A DNA stretch of 64,000 nucleotides from Cordylochernes scorpioides (Eukaryota > Arthropoda > Arachnida > Pseudoscorpiones > Chernetidae), in the NCBI GenBank assembly GCA_030710605.1, contig CP092874.1, positions 68,133,011 through 68,197,010 on the forward strand, in the 5' to 3' direction. The translations under genes and the position numbers were made by a program. This document shows positions 22,635 through 33,964 of the stretch, in pieces. How positions within the stretch are numbered: the first letter of the stretch is position 1; every line of letters starts with the position of its first letter. The notes beneath the pieces were generated by a model that saw only the letters and a list, made by a program, of their open reading frames with translations, was not told the DNA's origin and did no database searches.

Positions 22635-24125
22635 CAACAACTACAACAACAGCCTTTATTGGGCACACGTGCCATACAGGATTCTCCCGGTAGGACAAAA
22701 TAAATAAATAACAGATTAGCATCATAGTTATTTACAAATATTGGGTATTGACCTCGACCAATTATTGAGTTGGATCCGGTATCTCTGCTAAACATTTTGA
22801 TTGAGCTAATTTCCAGTATTTATAAAAAGCGAATGCAAAGGGTCTGGATTTTACGACTTTTGCCATTAAAACATAAGGCGAATTGCTATTATAGCCGGTC
22901 TCTTGAAGAATTTCTCTTTCTTCTTCCATTGCCGTGCAGTAGAACATGTAGTGTGGAAAATCGAAACTAAATTCCCCGTTGCATAAGGTGCATTTTATGG
23001 TCCTAGTTTTCGAAGGTGAAACATGATTAATTCTCTTTACTACAAAAAGGCTTCTTACTTGTGCAATGATTCTCTTTAAGGTTAGGGGGATATTGTCATT
23101 CAGATAGCGTTCCCTTGTAGGTGATGAATGAAAGTATTTATAGTGAGAGTAGTGTACTGATTTTCTTATTCTTACATAATCCATCTGCAAAGACTGATCG
23201 ATTGCCGTTCTAATAATTTGGGGGATGTATCTTTGTAGAATATTGAAGTCTGTACATCCAACAAGCCATGAGAAACCGGTGTTATTAAGTAGCTCTGTTA
23301 TAATTTTTACCAGTCCGATATTCTGTTTTGAAGAAATTGAAATGTCCCACAAATGTGCCAAACAAATTGAAGGTAGCCTGCTGCCGTCCATTTTCAGAAT
23401 TCTAGTCCAGAATTTTGAAGTTAGTTTTTTCACTATGATATCAAGAGAGTTTTTCCTGTTTCGGCCCTCAAAATATAGCCCGGAGTATAGCTTGGAAGGC
23501 ACAGAAAACGTCTGAGAAAGGTATCCTGGATTCTAAGATTAAGGCTTGATCATGTGCCCAGATTGGAGCTGCATAGAGTAGGACTGTCAAGATCATAGAA
23601 TCCAACAATCTCATACTTGCATGGAAGGATTTGAGCTTGGACCTCAGAATAATCTCCCCCACAGCACCCATCGCGGCCATGGTCCTGCCTCTATAATTTA
23701 AGGCAACTTGAGTGAAAGAAATCGAAGGGGTGAGCGGGTATCCCAGGTACGTATATTTTGATGTAACACTTAAAGGACTTTGACCCCAATACCATCTTTC
23801 TGAACGCGCCACCTTTCCTCCATTACGAAAAACCATTATCCTTGACTTATTTTCGTTCAGAGTTAGTAAGTTAGTTTCTTGATAGGTTTTCAGTATATTG
23901 ATTTTAAATTGAAGGTTTATTTTAGAATCACCGATCAAAACAATATCGTCGGCATATAGGAGGAGGTGTATATTCCGAAATTGGGTAAGTATATTCCTGA
24001 CAACCCCGAGTCATCAAATATTTTAATCAAATCATTAATAAAGAGTAGGAATAGGCATGGGGATAGTGGGTCACCTTGGAGGACCCCCGAACGAATTTCA
24101 ATGAATTCGGTGATAGAATTGTTCT
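22635..24125 (-). mobile_element. 5'-truncated LINE with 14 bp target duplication
   Basis: acaataaaatatta occurs at 22621-22634 and 24126-24139. The same site is uninterrupted in the paralogous locus at 42704-42717. The minus-strand 3' end reads AATAAAGGCTGTTGTTG, a TTG-rich tail. The element starts within reverse transcriptase, which is typical of target-primed insertion that stopped early. Confidence 0.93.
22762..24100 (-). pseudogene. LINE ORF2 C-terminal half: reverse transcriptase palm and CCHC tail
   Basis: On minus, GDPLSPCLFLLFINDL (about 24080-24030) is the RT motif before the catalytic box. Then LLYADDIVLIGDS at about 23955 carries the YADD active site, with a frameshift between the two. 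RT thumb-like sequence runs 23938-23468 (NENKSRIMVFRNGG, YLGYPLTP). The last ORF, 23502-22762, ends in a CCHC motif, CTLCNGEFSFDFPHYMFYC, as in Jockey/I-type ORF2 proteins. Two or more frame breaks make it inactive. The clade is inferred from the C-terminal cysteine motif only. Confidence 0.85.
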
Positions 24126-24213
24126 ACAATAAAATATTAATAAAAAGAATAATGATTAAGATGCAGATGATATACACAAAAGAGAGGTAATATTAGGCCA
24201 ATTAGTGGATATA

Positions 24214-24372
24214 CCGTAGAACCTTCCTATAAAGGACACCTAATTGCTGAGCCAGAGTGTCCTTTAGGGAGTTGTTTCCTCTTACCAGAGAGTTTCTAAA
24301 TAGTAAAAATGGTAATTTTGAAGAAGAAATTTGTGCTTTATAAAGAGGTGTCCTCTCATGGAGGTTCTACTG
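24214..24372. mobile_element. pogo/Tigger-like MITE, 159 bp
   Basis: Ends read CCGTAGAACCTTCC and, on the opposite strand, CAGTAGAACCTCC, with TA on both sides. A second copy lies at 42792-42950 in the paralogous locus, so it predates the duplication. It is noncoding. Confidence 0.65.
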
Positions 24373-24673
24373 TATGTGTTCAATTGATATTTGATAAGTC
24401 TAAATACTAGCAAATAAACTAAAATAAAAAAATCAAGCTGGTCAAAAGTTGGTCCACTTCTCCTAAGTCTACACTAGTTTAATGTCCCTTTGACAATACA
24501 ATTTCATATTGTGTTATCTTAACAGCTTTATCTTGCTCTCTGTTACTATGTATTTACCATTGGTTCCAAAGATATGTGCAATCTGTTCTTTCTTTTTTTT
24601 TAATAGATCAAACTAGTATTTAAAATTATTTGAATCATTTTTAAATCAATATCACATATCAATTCTATTATAA

Positions 24674-26400
24674 ACTAGCCGAATGACCCGGGCAATGTCC
24701 AGGTATTACCTGATTAAATATTTTTGTTCAAATGCTATTCGTTACAATTATAAATTGGTGCCGTGGAGTCACTCTTGTGAAACGTTCCACTCCAAACTTT
24801 GTTTTAAAATATAAAAATAAAATGGGAAATTTTCACAATGATATTTGAAAATTCTATTATTTTTATTTTCAAATACTCTCTGTTAAAATTATACAGTATA
24901 ACCTCGTTAATTCGACCATGTTCTGATGTCTTGACCTCTGGCCTGTCAAATAACAAACCGTAATTCGACACTCTCGATAATACGATACCTCCGATAGTTT
25001 GACCATTTTAAAAATATAATGTGTAAAAGTTTATACAACATACAGCAAAAATTGAATGTAATTGAAAACGAACAATGGCGCTAATTTTATTGTTTTTAAA
25101 TCGCGATCCGCGAGCTGAAACATACTCGAAATTTTGTTTTAATTTTTTTTTTCAATTACCAATTTAAGTTCATTATAAGCATAGTATTTTTAATAGATTT
25201 TATTATATTGGTTCGTTATAGGGGTAGTTTGCTATTTTAAAAATCGTAAAGTTCGTTATAACGATGGTATTTTAAATGGAATGGAATCGGGAATCGCCGT
25301 GGGTTCGTTATAAGGGAAGGTTCGTATTAGCGGGGTTTTACTGTATTTGGCTGAAAATTTATTTACGCAACAGCCATATTTTTACTTTGGAACTTTTGGG
25401 AATTAATTTCCATTGTAAATTACTGAATTATTTGAACTGCATTATATATAATATTTTAATAAGGTTTGTAGAGTTAATATTTGAATATATTATTGAAAAA
25501 AAAAACGCCAGTAAATTTATTTGATACAAAATATTATTTGTTTCAAAAATATGTATTAATGCCATTTTGTCGCAAATACTAAAAGTTAGTCATGAAAATA
25601 AAAAATTAATCCAAAAAAGTACACAATAGTTTCAATTAATATATTTAATTTATATTACAAAGCTATTTTTGGAAAATATTATTTTAGCGAGTTAGATGAT
25701 TAACTAATCATCTAACTTTAATTCAACGAATTCTCTGATCACTTGGGGTGTTGAATTAAAGAGGTGTCACTGTAAATTGGCGCCGTGGATGTCACTCTTG
25801 TGAAATGTCCCCCTCCAAACTTTGCGTCTGAGAAGCGATATTTTTATAGAGAGATGATTTTTATAGAGAGATTGAATGTTTTTCTGTTCGAATTTTGTTC
25901 CTGAATACTAAAAATGAACTGACTTCACGCGTGATCTCTGCTTTTTGAAATTTTTCCCTATATAATTTTGTATCTGATAATCAAACATGAAACGAAAATA
26001 TTGTAATCATTTTCTGAATAAAAAAACAACTATTTTTGCACAGAACCTGTCAATTTCAATTTTTCTTGGCTAAAAATGCGATGAATATCTCTTCCAGATT
26101 TTTTTCTCTATGTCCTGTTAAAACCATTTTACATGTACATTAGGTCAGCTGATATTACCTCCCATCTTCACCGCTAGAGGCGCTGCTTGTGAGCGAAAGG
26201 GCAAATTTGCAAATAAGTCGAAAAATATTCAGGATAGAGACCTGAAATTTTCACTATAAGCTTTTCCAGATTCTACTATATATACTGTTAAAATTTCAGA
26301 CAGATTAGTTACCTATTGTGGACGTGTATAGCCGACAAACACATACATACTGCTGTACTGTAGACAAGACCAGGGGCGGGTAGTCATAAAATAATTTTAT
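24674..26400 (-). repeat. Helitron-like nonautonomous repeats, interrupted by a pogo-like element
   Basis: On minus, one copy ends at 24675 with a GC hairpin region (CCTGGACATTGCCCGGG) followed by TCATTCGG and CTAG-T, which fits a Helitron 3' end. A second, longer piece runs 25775-26400. The stretch aattggcgccgtgg to gttaaaattata is shared with 46632-47178 and shows that 24894-25772 is an insertion at TA. RTE-type LINE tails can look similar, so the class is uncertain. Confidence 0.5.
24894..25772. mobile_element. pogo-like DNA transposon, noncoding copy 1 (879 bp)
   Basis: Terminal sequences are CAGTATAACCTCGTTAATTC at the left and, on the opposite strand, CAGTGACACCTCTTTAATTC at the right, flanked by TA. 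The empty site is visible in the related repeat at 46710-46711 (aaattaTAaattgg). Its right half matches 29040-29360. No ORF is recognisable. Confidence 0.75.
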
Positions 26401-26920
26401 TTCAACAAGATAAGTATTTACAAATTGCCAAGATCATTGAATACAACGATATATATAAACAAACTATTTACAAATAAAATGCTGATCTCGCATCATGATA
26501 ATTTACCGAGTAGGCCTCCACAGATTATTCTGTGATAATATATATTTGGCTTAAAATTTATTTACGCAACAGCCACATTTTTACTTGGAACTTTTGGAAA
26601 TTAATTTCCATTGCAAAATTACTAAATTATTTGAACTGCATTAGCTATTGATTATTGGATATTATAGCATTTAATTGGTTTTACCAAAGAAGCCAACAAT
26701 GGACGTCATGGGAATTATTTTCAAATTATTCCCTTAGTGTGTATTTTAATTGATATGAACAGGATGAAACAACCACCTCTCCATGGTAAAGAAACTCATC
26801 AAGATATATTAGAAACCTTGCCAAAAAAAATTAACCTTCTGTTCGATTAGATGGCACTCTGCCATCTAAAAAGCACATGTGCTCTTGGTCAGGATATGCC
26901 TTCATTATTTTAAATATATA
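26401..26920. other. AT-rich spacer
   Basis: Only a short match to 25355-25450 (ttatttacgcaacagcca, about 26555) is seen. I recognise no gene here. Confidence 0.4.
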
Positions 26921-27582
26921 TACAGTATAACCTCGTTAATTCGACACACCCCAATTCGACACTCGGCGATAATTCGACCATGTTCTGATGTCCCGACCTC
27001 CGGCCTATCAAATAACAAACCGTAATTCGACATATCGATAATACGACACTTCCGATAGTTCGACCATTTTAAAACTCTAATTTCGACAGTTGAATGTTTT
27101 TTACTTACAACTTTCCGCTTAAAAGGTATTACGGCGGCGATCGGCGGGCGCCGATAGGGTCGCGCGCGCGCACGCACTTTTGGTTCCTGGTTAGTTTAAG
27201 TTTCACTTTGCAGTGCCGTTGCGCAATGTCGCGAGTGTTTATTTTATTTTTATTTTTTACGCTGGGATTTAGGCTTTCGGGCGCTAATTAACAATAATAT
27301 TTTATTTTTCAATTTCAGCATTAAAATATTTTAGTTATTTTAAAATTTACAAATAATTTCCTTTTAAATAAATGTATAACATTTTATTTCAATATTCCAT
27401 TTCTGTGTTATTATAAAAGATTTAAAAATAAAATCAATAATACCTGCAGCAGCAGTGGATGACTATAATACATTAAAATTTATTTATTAAAAGACATTTC
27501 AGAAGAAAGACATGCTTGTTTTTTCAAAATGACCATCTGGAATACATCCTGAATAGGATTTCAGTGCAAAAACAGACATCTA

Positions 27583-28899
27583 CGAGGTGTGTTCAAAAAG
27601 TATCGCGACTTTTGAATTTTCGCGGGTTATGTATATTCGAATTTCGATCTTTTGGTGGCTTTATGTTGGTACTCATGTCTCTCACTTATGCCGACAAGCT
27701 CGGCCATTCTGAATGTTCACTTAATTGTTGACAGCTGCTTTGCTTGCAGGTGTTTTGGATCGTCTTCGATTTTTACCTATTAAAAAAAATGGATCAAAGA
27801 ACCTGTATCAAATTTTGTGTGAAAATGAAATTAAGTGCACGGATGCATTCCGAATGTTGACTGTGGCATACGGAGAAGCTACCTTGGACCGAAGCAACGT
27901 TTATCGGTGGTAAAAATGTTCTCAGAAGGCCGAGAAGATGTGAACGACGAAGATCGTGCCGGACGCCCGAGCACTTCAACAACAGACGAAAAAATTAATG
28001 AAGTGGAGAAAATGATATTGGCCAATCGTCGAATCACCGTTAGAGAAGTTGCCGAAGACCTAAACATATCGATTGACTCGTGCCATTCGATTTTTATCAA
28101 TGATTTGGGCATGAGACGGGTCGCCGCGAAATTCGTACCAAAATTGCTCAATTGCGACCAAAAACAGCATTGCATGAACATTGCTAATGAGATGTTGGAC
28201 TCTGTCCGCGACAACCCAAATTTGCTCCAGAGGGTCATAACTGGTGACGAAGCGTGTGTTTATGGTTATGACGTGGAAACCATAGCTCAATCATCTCAAT
28301 GGAAGCTGCCGCACGAACCAAGACCAAAAAAAGCGCGCCAAGTTTGGTCGAATGTGAAAGTTTTGCTGACAGTTTTCTCCGATTGCAGGGGCATGGTGCA
28401 TCATGAGTTCTTGCAACAGGGTAGATGGTCAATAAGGAATATTACCTGCAGGTTATGCGCAATTTGCGCGAAGCAATCCGCCAGAAACGCCCGGATTTGT
28501 GGAAGAACAAAAATTGGCCTTTGCACCACGATAACGCCCCTGCTCACACATCGTGGTTGTGCGCGACTTTTTGGCCAAAACAACCCACTAATGATGCCGC
28601 AGCCACCGTATTCCCCAGATCTGGCCCCCTGTGACTTTGTCTTGTTCCCTAAACTGAAGAGGCCCATGAAAGGACGACGTTACGCTACGCTTGACGAGAT
28701 AAAGACGGCATCGAAGGAGGAGCTGAAAAAGATTTTAAAAAATGATTTTTTGAAGTGCTTCGAAGATTGGAAAAACCGTTGGCACAAGTGTATTATATCT
28801 CATGGGGATTACTTTGAAGGGAACAAAATAGGTATTCATGAATAAATAAATAATTTTTGAAAAAACACAAAAGTCGCGATACTTTTTGAACACGCCTCG
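27583..28899 (+). mobile_element. mariner transposon, 1.3 kb, complete ends
   Basis: Terminal inverted repeats of about 30 bp: CGAGGTGTGTTCAAAAAGTA at 27583 and, on the opposite strand, CGAGGCGTGTTCAAAAAGTA from 28899. TA lies on both sides. Total length of 1317 bp is typical for mariner. The transposase inside is frameshifted. Confidence 0.95.
27789..28845 (+). pseudogene. mariner transposase, D,D34D type, frameshifted
   Basis: The start MDQRTCIKFCVK at 27789 fits the family. A one-base loss in an A run shifts the frame at about 27825, and the N-terminal region continues as DAFRMLTVAYGEATLDRSNV in another frame. The main frame then runs from about 27913 to 28425 with the first catalytic aspartate in VITGDEACVYGYD, where a tryptophan is usual in place of the cysteine. 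The second, LHHDNAPAHTS at about 28530, is in a different frame. The third, PYSPDLAPCDF, is back in the main frame, which ends at 28845. At least three frame changes make it inactive. Mariner transposase cuts and reinserts the element at TA. Confidence 0.9.
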
Positions 28900-30981
28900 T
28901 ATATAGGAATTTTTTAAAAGATCTTCATGATTATTTTTAAATAATATTTTAAAATTTTCCTTTTATTTACCATATTTATTTCCTTTCAACTGCTATATTT
29001 TTCAATTAGAATAAAATATTATTCAATATATTATATTTAATATTTTAATGTCTGTAGAGTTAATATTTGATTATATTACTGAAAAGAAACACATTACCAG
29101 TAAATTTATTTGTTACAATTATTTATGTTTCTAAAATATGTATTAATCCCATTTTGTCCCTGATACTAAAAGTTAATCAAGAAAATAAAATAAAAACACA
29201 CAATGGTTTCAATTAATATCATTAATTTATTTTACAAGGCTATTTAAAAAAATATATTATTTTAGCGAGTTAGATGATTACCTAACTTTAATTCAACACT
29301 TCCTTTAATTCAACCGAAAGCTCAGATCCCTTGGGGTATTGAATTAAAGAGGTTCGACTGTATATGTAATATTGTTGCAAATGATCCTGTCAATATGGAT
29401 AAACTGGCAGTCATGTACGTGAGGCGAGTGTGGATGTTCTTCCCACACGTGGACAACCATAAGCAGAGACAGGGCTCTAGATTATAGCACCGAGAGTGAT
29501 CGGAGACAGCCCACGGGACAGAGGTAGAGGCCATGACACAAACCTGGATGCCTATCGCCGAGACATGGAGAGAGAAACCGAAGTGGTCTGCCGATGGACC
29601 CACTGTAGAACATTCTTCGCTCTCCTCCTGCTAAAACTGTCCTGTTGACAGGGGTTATCTATAAAAAGCCCTTGAGGGGCGTCGGCTATTTCCTCCCCTT
29701 CTGCCTGCAGCTGCCACCAGCTGACCACTTTTTGGCCGTTTTTATTTTGACGTCAATTCGAGTTTAAATACAAATAAGGGTGTACAGGTTATATTAATAA
29801 AGATATAACATATATACAAAATATGGGGGTGGTAGCAAATAGGAGCAGTGGACATTTTAATAGAAAGGTATGATCCTATAGAGTATTGGCTCTAACTAAT
29901 TGGAAGCTATATGAAATATACTAAAAGTGTCATTATTATACAGTTTAAAATATACTATAGAATGTGCCCCCGGTAATGAAGTCTTGTTTGGGGGAAATGA
30001 AATAACATGAATGATGACCCAACAAACTTATTATAAAATCAAAAGAAATAATTTGGGAACAAATTATTTGAAATTATTATTAAATAGGAGAATAAAATAG
30101 GACAATAATATAATGTTGACTTCTCAATAAGATTAGAATATGATAAAACAAGCTTAAAGAAAAGCATGAAGCTATTAATTTGCACTAAGATTATATGTTG
30201 ACGCAGAGTGTTGATGAGGGTATAGGGGATGTCTGAGTGTGTTCCTGTAAAGAAATAACATAATGAGTTCTGCAATGCAGTACCAACTTGTGTTAGTGAG
30301 GTGCTGTTTTCATTAACAGAACATTCAAGATGTTCCATTTGCATCGTCAGTTCAGACTAGTAGCTCCCTATTCTATAAGTAGGTCGAGGAATGTGGAAAG
30401 GGAGAGGTAAATGCAAAAGATGTACTTCTGCCAATGATGATTGTACCCGGCTTGTATGATGAAAAAAGATTATTGGTAATGATAAGAATAATGAGCCAGG
30501 TAATGAAAAAAAAAAGAATCTAGCTGGGTACCCAGAACTCACTATTGGGAACGATATAGCGAGGAAGAATGTTTTCCAGTTGGATTAATCAAATAAAAAA
30601 AAATTCTGGTGAGCAAGATCTCTTGAGGGGAATATATGAGATTAGGGAATGGAGAAGGTAGCTGCAAGGGTTGTTCTGTTGCCAATGATGATTACACCCG
30701 GCTTGAAAGAAAGTAAAAATGAAAAAAAAAAAAAGGAAATAAAAAATGATGATTGGTAATGATGTGAAGGATGGCCAGGTGTAGGAAAAATAATTAGCTA
30801 GGTATCCTGAACTCACTATTGAGAATGATATAGTAAGGAAGGATTTCTCAGTTGGATTAATCAATGTAAAAAAAAAAGTTTGCCGAACAGGAATTTCTAG
30901 GGATAATGCATGAGAATGTATGGGCAGGGGTGGTTTGGAGACGTCAGAGATAAAATTAGAAAAACAATAGAAAAATAAACA

Positions 30982-31240
30982 AAAGGTAATGAGACCAAAT
31001 CCAAATAAATAAATAGTGTGTGACGTTTCAGTAGCAGCATTGATACCATACAGACAAAAGTACTGAGTCTGAATATGGTAACAATGCTGTTACCGAAACG
31101 TCACACACTCTTTATTTGGATTTGGTCTTATTACCTTGTGTTTATAATCAATAATCCGAATTGTGCCTTATCATTAGATTTGGTCTTATTACCTTGTGTT
31201 TATAATCTATAATCCGAATTGTGCCTTATCATTGCAATAG
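30982..31240. repeat. Inverted repeat with hammerhead-like hairpins plus tail repeats
   Basis: Left arm (30982-31050) and right arm (31075-31145) are complementary over about 70 bp, including gtgtgtgacgtttc and gaaacgtcacacac. The right arm reads CTGAATAT, hairpin GGTAACA-atgc-TGTTACC, GAAACGTC. After it, the stretch tcttattaccttgtgtttat is repeated twice (about 31127 and 31188). The same tail recurs at 36110-36235. Confidence 0.65.
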
Positions 31241-31986
31241 AAAAATATATAAACAAAAATATCTTAACTATTAAATAATACAAACGGTGTCAATATGTTC
31301 AGTTTTCAATTGATATGAAAGATGATTGAGAGAAGTTATAATATGTGTGTGATAAGCGTAGACATAATAAAAATACAAATTGAAGAAAAATAGATATAAT
31401 TAGTTGTTGATGGCATTACTAATGATGGTTGAATGGCACACAAAATAATAATAAAGAATAATATAATTGATTAGTGTTAAATGTTTATACACATCAAAAG
31501 TTATATTAATTAAAATAGTAATGGAGCAAATAAAATAAAGAATTTAAGGAATTTATAATAATAATGCTATTGCCATATAAATAGGGTATCGATTTAGTAG
31601 TTAATTTAGTGCGAAAAATAAAACGGAGATAGTTTCACATTAAGAGAGTTCTGTAGAGAAAATTCTTCTACTAGATGGATGTCTTGGATGGGTCTTGTAG
31701 AGTCGCTTGCAATGAGGCTAAGTGATCACTTTTTGCGGTGGTTGCCGTAGTATTGAGTGGACCTAGTCAATGCCAAGCCGATGGAGGGAGGTGCTCAAGG
31801 GGCAGAGGGCGATGATGACCTCCTCGGTGCAAGGTACAGCTAGTCCTCACATGGCATCTTTGAGATGGTAACTGGATCGTCAAGGTGAAGTGCAAGTAGA
31901 GGACCATCCACACGAATTCACTGTGGACCACAGGTACCTCTGTCATCCTCTGCATGCTGCTGTCCTCAGTTATCCTGTCGACTTTC
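31241..31986. other. Interior of the LTR element, no gene seen
   Basis: AT-rich to about 31620, then a more mixed stretch. A 101-codon minus ORF at 32072-31767 has no recognisable similarity and crosses into the LTR. Confidence 0.35.
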
Positions 31987-32176
31987 TGTAATATTGTTAC
32001 AAATGATCCTGTCGGTGTATGGATAAACTGGCAGTCGTTTACGTGAAGCGAGTGTTGATGTTCTTCCCACACGCTGACAACAAGAAGCAGAGACAGGGCT
32101 AGATGTTAGCACCGAGAGTGATCGGGGACAGCCCACGGGACAGAGGTACAGGCCATGACACAAACCTGGGTGCCTA

Positions 32177-32430
32177 GGTGAGACATCACACTTGCTAACT
32201 GTGTGGGAAGTAAGACATTGCTAAGCCCCTTATTTGCATATTATATTTTTTCATGGTGATCAATAGTAAGCATTCTTAAACATAGATATAGCCACCTTCC
32301 AGTTCCACCCAAAAGTTGCAGATTCTTTTGTCAGTTCCGCATCTTTGTATATTGTGGTTTCAGATTGCTGTTGTTGAGCCAATTTCTGTACATTTTTGTG
32401 CACTTCACCAACTAAGCTTTTTGGCTTAAA
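32177..32430 (-). repeat. Unknown 250 bp repeat, copy 1 (copy 2 at 37380-37630)
   Basis: The two copies share the stretch from gtgagacatcac-type sequence to ctaagcttt. On minus, copy 1 has an open frame reading KNVQKLAQQQQSETTIYKDA (about 32400-32340). It may be the 3' part of a coding exon or retrocopy, but I cannot name it. Confidence 0.55.
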
Positions 32431-33084
32431 AATATTATAAAGAAAAGTAAGGCAGATCATGTGCCATGTTTTATACTCCCAAATATGTCACAGAATAATT
32501 GCCAGGAGATCTGTCATTAATGGAGTCACTTGCAAGACAAGAGCAACTATTTTTGTCCTTTTTTTTTGTGAATTTAAAATACAAGTTTTATCAGATTTCA
32601 GGACAAGAAAGTAAGCTCATGAGGTAAAAGCACACTCACCATTTCACAGCATATGTTTTGATGTGGCTCTTCAATCAAAGCTTGGGTAGTTGTCAGTTGG
32701 CACCAGCTTTCCAATATTTTGTAAATTGACCCCGTACAATGCCTCCTCTTCATGAGAAAGTCATGTTTTAAATAAACTCATTAAATAAAGAAAGGGAAAC
32801 TCCTGATTGTACAACTGAATGCTGCAGTGGCTTCCTGGACAATTGAAAATATATGATTTGATGATATATTTTCAAAGTTAGCCTTTTGTTGAAATATCAA
32901 GGAAACTAACCTCATAGTGTGGGCTGTATATATTGAGGCTTCAAGTCTAAAACAAACTTTATTGGGTGCTGCAAAAAAACAGCAACCTAGTCCATGATAT
33001 ATTTACAATTAGTTTATACAGGTTCAACTAATCACCTATTTTCAATTATTTAAAATTTTAGTGCGCTATGGTATGGAATCCTGG
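32431..33084. other. Spacer with a possible LINE 3' tail on minus
   Basis: At 32941-33000 the minus strand reads CACCCAATAAAGTTTGTTTT, like the 3' ends of the LINE copies elsewhere in the window. The rest shows nothing I recognise. Confidence 0.35.
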
Positions 33085-33959
33085 TGTTAAGAATGATTTG
33101 GGAAATCGGCTCTAGATGGCGTGCGCCTCAGAGTACTCAACAGAGGGCGCCCACGTGACTTTTTTCGACTATATAAAGGAACGCTAAATCAGACTAGGGA
33201 GGCGAGGAGAAGGTAGATCGGAGTAAGGAGGTGAGGAGAAGGTATTAGATCAGAGTAAGGTGTGCGGCGGAAGGTGGATCAAAGTAAGAATAAGAGAAGA
33301 TAGAGTTAAAGTCAAATAAGATATAGAAGATAAAGTTAAAGTAGGTAAAGTCAAAGAAGATATAGAAGATAAAGTTGAAGAAGATAGTCAATGAAGATAT
33401 AGAAGATAAAGTTGAAGAAGATATAGTCAAAGACGATAAAGTCAAAGAAGATAAAGTCAAAGAAGATATAGAAGATAAAGTCAAAGAAGATATAGAAGAT
33501 AAAGTCAAAGAAGATAAAGTTAAAGAAGATTTAGTCAATGAAGATATAGAAGATAAAGTTAAAGAAGATATAGTCAAAGAAGATATAGAAGATAAAGTCA
33601 AAGAAGATAAAGTTAAAGAAGATAAAGTCAAAGAAGATAAAGTCAAAGAAGATAAAGTTAAAGAAGATAAAGTCAAAGAAGATAAAGTCAAAGAAGATAA
33701 AGTTAAAGAAGATAAAGGCAAAGAAGATAAAGCCAACGGAAGTAAAAACCAGAAAAAAAAAGGAGATAAGATCGGGTCGAGAGATAGGGCAAGATTGGCA
33801 ATATTATGAAATGTACATATGTAAATAAAGCCTATTGAGATTAAGATTTGCAAAGTAGTAAATAAAAAGTTCAATGTTATTAGAAGGGCTGATGGTCATC
33901 TTTCTTTAGGATTTTAATGACTGGTAGTCATTTTAAGAAATAACACGAAAGACTTAACA
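33085..33959 (+). mobile_element. Solo LTR containing a 15 bp minisatellite
   Basis: Starts TGTTAAGAATG and ends AGACTTAACA (inverted termini TGTTAAG/CTTAACA). Flanks are cctgg (33080-33084) and cctgt (33960-33964), a 5 bp target duplication with one mismatch. A TATATAAAGG box lies at about 33172 and an AATAAAG signal at about 33822, in LTR order. No internal region is present, so it looks like a solo LTR left by recombination. Confidence 0.7.
33300..33745 (+). repeat. Minisatellite, unit aaagtcaaagaagat (15 bp)
   Basis: About 25-30 imperfect 15 bp units with interspersed tatagaaga variants. Because the unit is a multiple of three it creates a long artificial ORF of V-K-E-D-K repeats (33375-33809) and a complementary serine/leucine-rich ORF. 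Neither looks like a real protein. Confidence 0.9.
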
Positions 33960-33964
33960 CCTGT

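Larger units (their letters stand above)
19480..24430 (+). repeat. Segmental duplication unit 1 (paralogous to 40140-43015)
   Basis: The two regions share flanks (tgtttgtagtcaatga at the left, gtaaataaact-type sequence at the right), the zinc-finger array, its 3' flank and a 160 bp pogo-like MITE. Unit 1 additionally holds a 741 bp tandem duplication and a 1.5 kb LINE. Both are in the same orientation, about 20.6 kb apart. Confidence 0.85.
26923..29360. mobile_element. pogo-like DNA transposon, copy 2, carrying a mariner
   Basis: Left end CAGTATAACCTCGTTAATTC after TA (26921-26922). Right end ggttcgactg before TA (29361-29362); its complement starts CAGTCGAACCTCTTTAATTC. The interior right half matches copy 1. 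A GC-rich patch with CG repeats lies at 27125-27180. The mariner at 27583-28899 sits inside it. No transposase of its own is recognised. Confidence 0.72.
29365..32176 (+). mobile_element. LTR element with no recognisable coding region; 3' LTR truncated
   Basis: Left LTR starts TGTAATATTGTTGCAAATG at 29365 and runs to about 29818. It has TATAAAAAG at about 29659 and AATAAAG near its end. A right copy starting TGTAATATTGTTACAAATG runs 31987-32176 and stops abruptly. The copies differ by roughly 10 percent by eye, so the insertion is old. Interior 29819-31986 has no gag or pol. It holds an imperfect duplication (30345-30610 against 30620-30910, both with gccaatgatgatt) and a nested inverted repeat at 30982-31145. 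Confidence 0.6.

Noticed and set aside
27120-27180. GC-rich patch with alternating CG as a CpG island promoter
   Set aside because: It is only about 60 bp, lies inside a pogo-like transposon, and no gene starts there apart from the nested mariner, which has its own ends.
33375-33809. 144-codon ORF of repeated VKEDK units, and a 209-codon serine/leucine-rich ORF on the other strand
   Set aside because: Both arise from a 15 bp minisatellite inside an LTR; no promoter of its own, no domain, and the unit length alone explains the open frames.
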